Part shown: positions 58,560-64,000 of the stretch, piece by piece
Layout: every line of letters starts with the position of its first letter
Position numbering within the stretch: the stretch's first letter is position 1
Source of the DNA: Erodium maritimum
Taxonomy: Eukaryota > Streptophyta > Magnoliopsida > Geraniales > Geraniaceae
Length of the DNA: 64,000 nt
Assembly: GCA_963921825.1 (NCBI GenBank)
Contig: OY997592.1
Span: forward strand, 59,540,336 to 59,604,335
Reading direction: 5' to 3'
Program-made: the position numbers and the translations under genes
Notes under the pieces: model-generated
What the model was told of the DNA's origin: nothing
Databases searched by the model: none
What the model saw: only the letters and a program-made list of their open reading frames with translations

Positions 58560-60170
58560 GTTCTCCACTACGAGCAACGTCTGCCAAAGGGTCCCAGTAG
58601 AGGCGACGCTCGTCCTCGTCATTTTGGTGCAGCCACCAGTCGTAGAGTTTATCCCTCGATGTCATCGTCATTGCCAGTCCTTGTCTTTATCCAGTCTCCC
58701 AATGAGCACACCTCGTTGTGCCTCCATTGCACAACCAGATGTTGCCGCCACCGATGGAGTCGCACCACTCTGCCCAAACCTACCCTCGACAGGTTGCATC
58801 ACATACCAAGGTAACCCTTGATCCCCCTCTGATATTCCTATGTTGTCTCATCGACATTCGATACCCCCTCCACTGTTCTTGGTTGGGAATGTAAATATTA
58901 CACCCCAATCAACTACCTCATCATTGACGTACTCGATCATCATCCAGCATCGATCATTGACCACCAAAATAGGGGACAACTAGACTCAGAGGGGGACCTC
59001 ACTCGCCTCGACACCTCCCCCCGAACGACCACAACGGTGCGGATGACATGAGTTGGGGAGATTATATACGGATTCGGGTTCGGGTGGATGCTCGTCTACA
59101 TTTGCAACGACATATTTGGTTTTGGAAAACGAGCTCAAAGGTACAATATCTACTTAACCTTCCGTATGAACTGTTTTCATATCATGTTTGGATTGTGATT
59201 GCGTGAGGGCACCTAGAGAGGTCCGTCTAATACTTTTTGGCCTCGAGGAGGAACTACATTGCCTCTGGACCTTAGTAGGCGGAAGACTCAGCCTTCCTTT
59301 TTTTTTTCTCATAGGTAGCAATGGATCGAACATGCAAGGATATGATGGTGAATATGTGTGAGGAGGATCCGTCAATATAAGGAGAGTCACATCCCATAAC
59401 GTACCCGCGTGCCACTGTTCCTTTCGTATCATAAGAAGGGTCGCATCTTGCCAAAGCAGACCCTTTGGCTTTAGGTGGAGGATAAATTTTGAGTAGGAGG
59501 ACTCCCCTCCTACAGGATCTCTCGTTGTAGGCCACGAGACTCATCAGTATTGGGGAAACGACCAATTGTGGATTTCTTGAGCTCAGAGACAGGGAACCTA
59601 GAGGATTCTGATGCGCCTTTTAGGAGACAAATTGTGGGTGGTAAATACCCCCGTCGACACCAATGAGCATGATTGAGACCAATGAGAGGGTAGCTAATAC
59701 CACATTCTCACTAGCTTGTGGGTGGTAGAGGATGCACCAAGTGCTGACAAGAGCATCCCTGATCTTTTCTGGTTCCAACGTCTTAGAGTTTTTGGGGCAT
59801 TCATTATCTATCAAGGGGAGGACACTACCTAGTAGACCTAGGAGGGATGTTTTAGTCCAATCATACACCACCCTGATCCTGGTATCTTGTTTGCTTCGTC
59901 CTGACTTATCATCATCAACAGTTGAGTCGGTGATTTCAGTGAATACACCAACAATACCCTAGAGGCACGCAAGCACGCTAGTATGTTAAGTCTTCCTGAT
60001 AGGTTTTTATTTCCTTATTTTCCCCATGATGTTGAGGTCTGTTGCATTTTATTTTTGCTTATGCTTTCTCTAGCTTGCGTTATCACTTTGGTGCCCTCTT
60101 GAGGTGTTCTGCCATGAGAATTTTTGGCTTAAGGAATTTTAATTATTTTAATATGTTTACATACTAAAAA
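58560..60170 (+). pseudogene. Decayed LINE ORF1 (DUF4283 type) with 3' UTR
   Basis: Across several frames the + strand keeps the ORF1 signature WGDYIRIRVRVDARLHLQRH near 59055-59110, then VQYLLNLPYELFSYH. In this family that is where the strand before the zinc knuckle lies (YERLPNFCxxC); here the knuckle cysteines are lost. From 59950 an AT-rich 3' UTR runs to A-rich sequence near 60170. Neither end nor a target duplication is fixed. No reverse transcriptase follows. Confidence 0.5.
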
Positions 60171-60349
60171 ATAAAATGTAAAAATAGCGCTTTTCACATC
60201 TTAATCTCTTAGGTATCGCACACGAAGATTAAAGGTTTTTTCATCCATGGGTGATCCAGTGGTCTTGGTAGCAAGGAGAATGAGTTTGTAAGCCAAGATG
60301 GTACAAGGTACTTCAGAATGAGGTCCTCGGTAAAGGACGATGTCAAGAT

Positions 60350-60860
60350 CTATAAGGGTCGGGGTTCCTTACATTAGTAGGTGACCTATTCATTCTCTTT
60401 CGATGTCAGTCATGTATGCAGCTCGAGGGAGGTCGACAGAGACACTTGAAATTGGCCCGGAGAGAATGCATGAGATCTGATTGGTCCCACCTTCCTGTTC
60501 TGTCTTTGAATGAAGTTTAGGGTTGAGTAGCGTACTGGTGGGAGCGACAAAAACCAAGGTGATATCTCTGGCACACAAGACATGGTCCTAAACGATATCG
60601 CAAGCGGTAAGGGGATGGGCTACCTACATAAATAGGAGACCTCTTCACCTTTCTTCGGTGGCAGGCATATATGCGAATCGAGGGAGGTCGACGAAGACAA
60701 TTGAAATCGTTATAACGAGAATACATGGGATCTTATTGGTCCTACCTTCACGTTCTCTCTTTAAAAGAAGTTCAGAGTTGAGTAGCGTGATGGTGACATC
60801 GACAACAACCAATGTGACATCTTCGGCACACACGTTAGTGTCCCAGTCAAGATATGATGT
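60350..60860 (+). repeat. Diverged 255-bp tandem duplication
   Basis: Two units align from CGAGGGAGGTCGAC at 60424 and 60679 (offset 255). Shared blocks include ATTGGTCC(C/T)ACCTTC, GTTGAGTAGCGT and GGCACACA. By eye about three quarters of positions agree. Part of each unit has a minus-strand open frame (MCARDITLVFVAPTSTLLNP and MCAEDVTLVVVDVTITLLNS), so the duplicated DNA may once have been coding on minus. Confidence 0.75.
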
Positions 60861-62233
60861 TGCATGGGCGAGTCAGGAGGGCTTGGAGCTCACCTCCTTA
60901 GTTGTAACCCTTCTAGGGTTCCTTTTTGGGTTATTGGCGACAACACAACAATTCTTTTAGGTATGAGGAGCCGTCAACCCCAAACAAAAAACAATGAAGC
61001 ATTGTGCCTTTGGCTAGTGGTATCAATGGACGCAATACAAAGGGTAGCAATTGTTCTTGCACAAGGAGTCATTGTAACATGGAGTTGCAGAGGACATCAT
61101 GACTCTGGGATCCCTACCATCTCTCGCTCATCTTTGCAATTTAACATGGCGGTTAGGGCTTGGTGCGTGTAGGGATGTGACAACAGTTTGGAAAAAAGTA
61201 AAGAGCATGATCATAGAAGCAGTGCAAACTTTCAGACCCAACGAGAGGCGGCGACATTTAGGGTTAAGACCTTTAGTGATCGAGCACCTGATATGCGACA
61301 TTCGATCTGTAGCATTGGTGTAGTTTTGCAACGCCGTGGTGGTGACACCGCTAGTAGTCTCGGTGACGTGACTCCTCGTGGTTGCATTCGTACGGATTTT
61401 CATTGTCACGATGACACGATTTAATGTTACCATTACGGGTACATACTTTGATACACTTTGAATTCAACGAGGCACAACGGTACATCTTGGTGGACTAGGT
61501 GTCACCTTTCGCTAGAAAGGGAGCTGGGCATGACCTGTGGGAATACGATTTCTTAGGCACGCTCTACAATAAACTAACTGGAGCGGGACTATCAGCTTTG
61601 AGCCCCACAGCTCCCCCAAACGGGTCGATGAATAAGAATACGATAATGGTGCCACAAGTGAGAGGGGGCTGCACCATCGCGTATTCAAATGATAAGTATC
61701 AACCCAACGATTATATCATGGGTAACACTAACACCATTAAGTATTCATTCGACTCACATCAGGTCGATCAGTTTACATCACACGTCTATTCTAGGAGTTC
61801 CTCACACTTATCCGAGGGGGACGTTGGACGTTATAACTCAGGACGAGAGAAAAGTCTAATTGCACCATACCAGCTCAATACGGAACGGTCTACCAAACCT
61901 CTTACCCGATCATCCAACAATATTCCTAAAGTGATCGCCACTAACGTCCGAATGTTGGATGATTTCGGATAATCCCATTGCAGACCAAGCCTTACTTAGA
62001 TCACCTGCAAGTATCTCTAAAATGGAATTCACTTTTCCGATTAATGTTGATCTCTTAATTATTTTTGACAAGCAAACTTTCCCACCCGTCTATCAATCAT
62101 GTTATTTAGATTACAGAACTTGTAACCCTCTGATTACATTACAAGCTTAATACAACCTCCATTTTTTTTTCTATTAACATAATAACTCCCATTTCAAAAA
62201 CAATATCTATTTTTTTTTCAGAAAAAAAAAACA
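60861..62233. other. Unassigned region
   Basis: A 157-codon + frame (61499-61972) is the longest open stretch (KGAGHDLWEYDFLGTLYNKL, NDKYQPNDYIMGNTNTIKYS); I do not recognise it, and its composition resembles random frame rather than a clear domain. No intron-linked partner, tRNA or repeat end was found. Confidence 0.3.
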
Positions 62234-63473
62234 ATATATTTATAACTTTTTTATGAGCAAAATTTTATTGAATAACCAGCTTTTCAAAACGAAAAATAAG
62301 GCCAAGGGTTTCCCCTCATTACAACCACGAGAATGTCATTTAGACATCTCAAACCAGACAAACCTAACCTAGAAATGGGTACAAACAGGGTCTTAGTACC
62401 CAAATTTTACAAACCTGAAGCAAACAGAAACAAGTGACCTACAAGGTCAACAAACATGTACCGGGACTCTTACCCAAAAAGGTTTAACAACCATGAAAGT
62501 AAACTATCACATGACTCTTACCAAAGTGAAATTACAGACAAGAAGAACACCAAAGCTAACCAGGGCTGAACTAACTAAAGAAACAACAAGTACAGAACAG
62601 AGAGAAAAATAAAACCCCAGACCGAACTCCGCAGCCTTGAAAACATACCTCTGACCGGCACACTACCAGGGGAAAAAATTCCCTCAGTTCTCCGTTACCT
62701 CAGTGGGTACCCCACCCCCAGCCAACACAAGGAGGTGGTCTAGAAGAGGAGAACCGACATCTATAAGATGTCGAGAGAACAATTTACCCCAAGAATACCC
62801 TAACCCAGAAACCCCTTTACCAGGACCAAGTGACCGTCGGCCAGCACCGAAAACGGCCGGTCCGACACCTCAAAAAAGAGGGGCAAAGGAGTAAAGGGAG
62901 GGAATCAAACCTGGTAGATCTATGCGAAGTCAGAATCAAGAGCTCGTGCCGCGCCACCAGATCCAAGCTCGAGTCCGTCGACCGGGAGACACCTCATCCA
63001 CTGCAACTGAGTCTTCAAAACCAAGGCCCACCGGCCAAAACTCCTCACCTAGTCCACGCTCCGATGAGGCTCGCAACCCCTTCAACCCGAGAACAAAGGA
63101 AGTAATAGAGCAGATCTGGGGTGGAGAGTCACGGGAGGTCAAAAACCCAAGCCAAAGACGGATCCCCACCAAAAATACTGGAGAAACCTCTCCCACGAAT
63201 AGATCTAGTGAAACCACAAAAGCCCAAGTTCAAAAGGGAGCGACGAAGGTCACAGGAAGAAAGGTGGAAAGGATGAGAGAGGAAACAAAGGGAAAAGGAA
63301 GAAGGAAGCCACCGGCGTCGTCTCTGGCTCCAGAGGAGACCGGATCGGACGCCGGCGGCAAAGAGAAACACAGTCTATGATTGGTAAAGGTAGAGAGAAG
63401 AGAGAGCTCTAGTTTTAGTGAGAGAATGAGCAAAAAAAATAGTCTTACTCTTTTTTTATATATTTATAACTTT
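62234..63473 (-). mobile_element. Non-coding LINE-type retroposon with 16-bp duplication
   Basis: A perfect 16-bp duplication, ATATATTTATAACTTT, lies at 62234-62249 and 63458-63473. On minus the 1208-base unit begins with a pyrimidine-rich leader (CATTCTCTCACTAAAACTAG), carries a GC-rich segment (near 63370-63280), and ends with AATAAA (complement 62264-62269), TTTTGCTCAT and a short A tail. No minus-strand domain is recognised. The 152-residue + frame at 62922-63380 runs against the element and is likely incidental. Confidence 0.8.
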
Positions 63474-64000
63474 GGTTCTTGTCTCACTTACATTCTCCCG
63501 TCTTCGTCTTTTGGTATGAGATTGATGAAAACATTAAAACTCAATCTATTAATAAAGAGTTAGAGTGTCTAGTACAAAAAAACATAAATAAAAAAGTTAC
63601 ATAATAAATTTAGAATTTCACATATTAATCATATCTTTAAGGGAATAAGATTTATCAATTGTTACAACTTTTTTTTGTGATGACTGATGACCTTAAAAAC
63701 ATGAGTAAATTATATTGACATATTCCGTATTATATGTGTTTAACGGATAAATATTATAAAATTATTTCGTGACGAAGAAGGATAATCTATTGAGTTACAC
63801 TCCTAACATAGGAACCGTGAGAACCAATCCTAGCCACACACACCTAAGATCCAACATTCATCATGATGCCACATCATCATCCCAATTCTACCCAAATTCA
63901 CGTCACTTTCATCCATTCTCACACAAGCAAGGGCATAATTGTAATAGCATGGTGTCATGTGGACAAGTGTTCATTTTTTTCTTCATCAATTCACTAATTT
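63474..64000. other. AT-rich end of window
   Basis: No supported gene. From 63820 the DNA becomes richer in CAC/CAT repeats (CACACACACC, CATCATCATCC), possibly a promoter or transposon end that continues beyond the window. Confidence 0.35.

Noticed and set aside
62922..63380. 152-residue hydrophilic + frame
   Set aside because: It runs antisense to a retroposon whose tail and duplication show minus orientation, and its composition (Arg/Ser/Thr/Lys) follows the GC-rich leader.

Overview
This is nuclear DNA from a dicot-type flowering plant. The evidence is intron-containing plant genes on small GT-AG exons, AT-rich spacers, and a heavy load of LTR, LINE, hAT and Mutator-type elements. I cannot name the species. 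I found no rRNA, tRNA, CRISPR or organellar gene.

Four host genes are well supported. A single-exon molybdate transporter of the MOT1 type lies on + (27064-28419). An ArfGAP gene of the AGD14/NIG type lies on - (33954-36576, 11 exons). A SWIM zinc-finger gene of MULE-transposase descent lies on - (41726-45524, 5 exons). An FCS-like zinc finger (FLZ) gene lies on - (53497-55078, 2 coding exons). MOT1 and AGD14 converge, and a degenerate Ty1/Copia element (28850-33803) sits between their 3' ends. The genes do unrelated jobs (molybdate uptake, Arf/vesicle traffic or trafficking scaffold, DNA-binding-like nuclear protein, SnRK1-type signalling adaptor) and show no operon-like logic.

Layout: 1-3600 holds LINE pieces. 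5543-10528 is an RRM-ORF1 retroposon split by a 3-kb solo LTR. 11.0-12.5 kb is an unidentified minus-strand coding remnant carrying a small hAT element. 13.2-17.9 kb is a non-autonomous hAT-like element split by a second solo LTR. Third and fourth solo LTRs lie at 18.1-21.3 and 22.0-25.2 kb. 25.5-45.5 kb holds three of the genes plus the Copia element, an ORF1 LINE and a foldback MITE. 46.85-49.46 kb is a Mutator transposase pseudogene split by a hAT-like element. 50.4-64 kb is the FLZ gene surrounded by RT-less retroposons and MITEs.

The most notable pattern is a set of LINE-type retroposons without reverse transcriptase. Several are bounded by long target-site duplications (14-16 bp) and end in a related 3' motif (AATAAA-like signal, short spacer, short A tail). 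They carry either only ORF1 (RRM or DUF4283/zinc-knuckle type), only an RNase H tail, or no recognisable protein. They resemble the mammalian HAL1 'half-a-LINE' situation. Insertion sites could be read to the base for many elements, which gives a nested insertion history. No new defence or metabolic system was seen.
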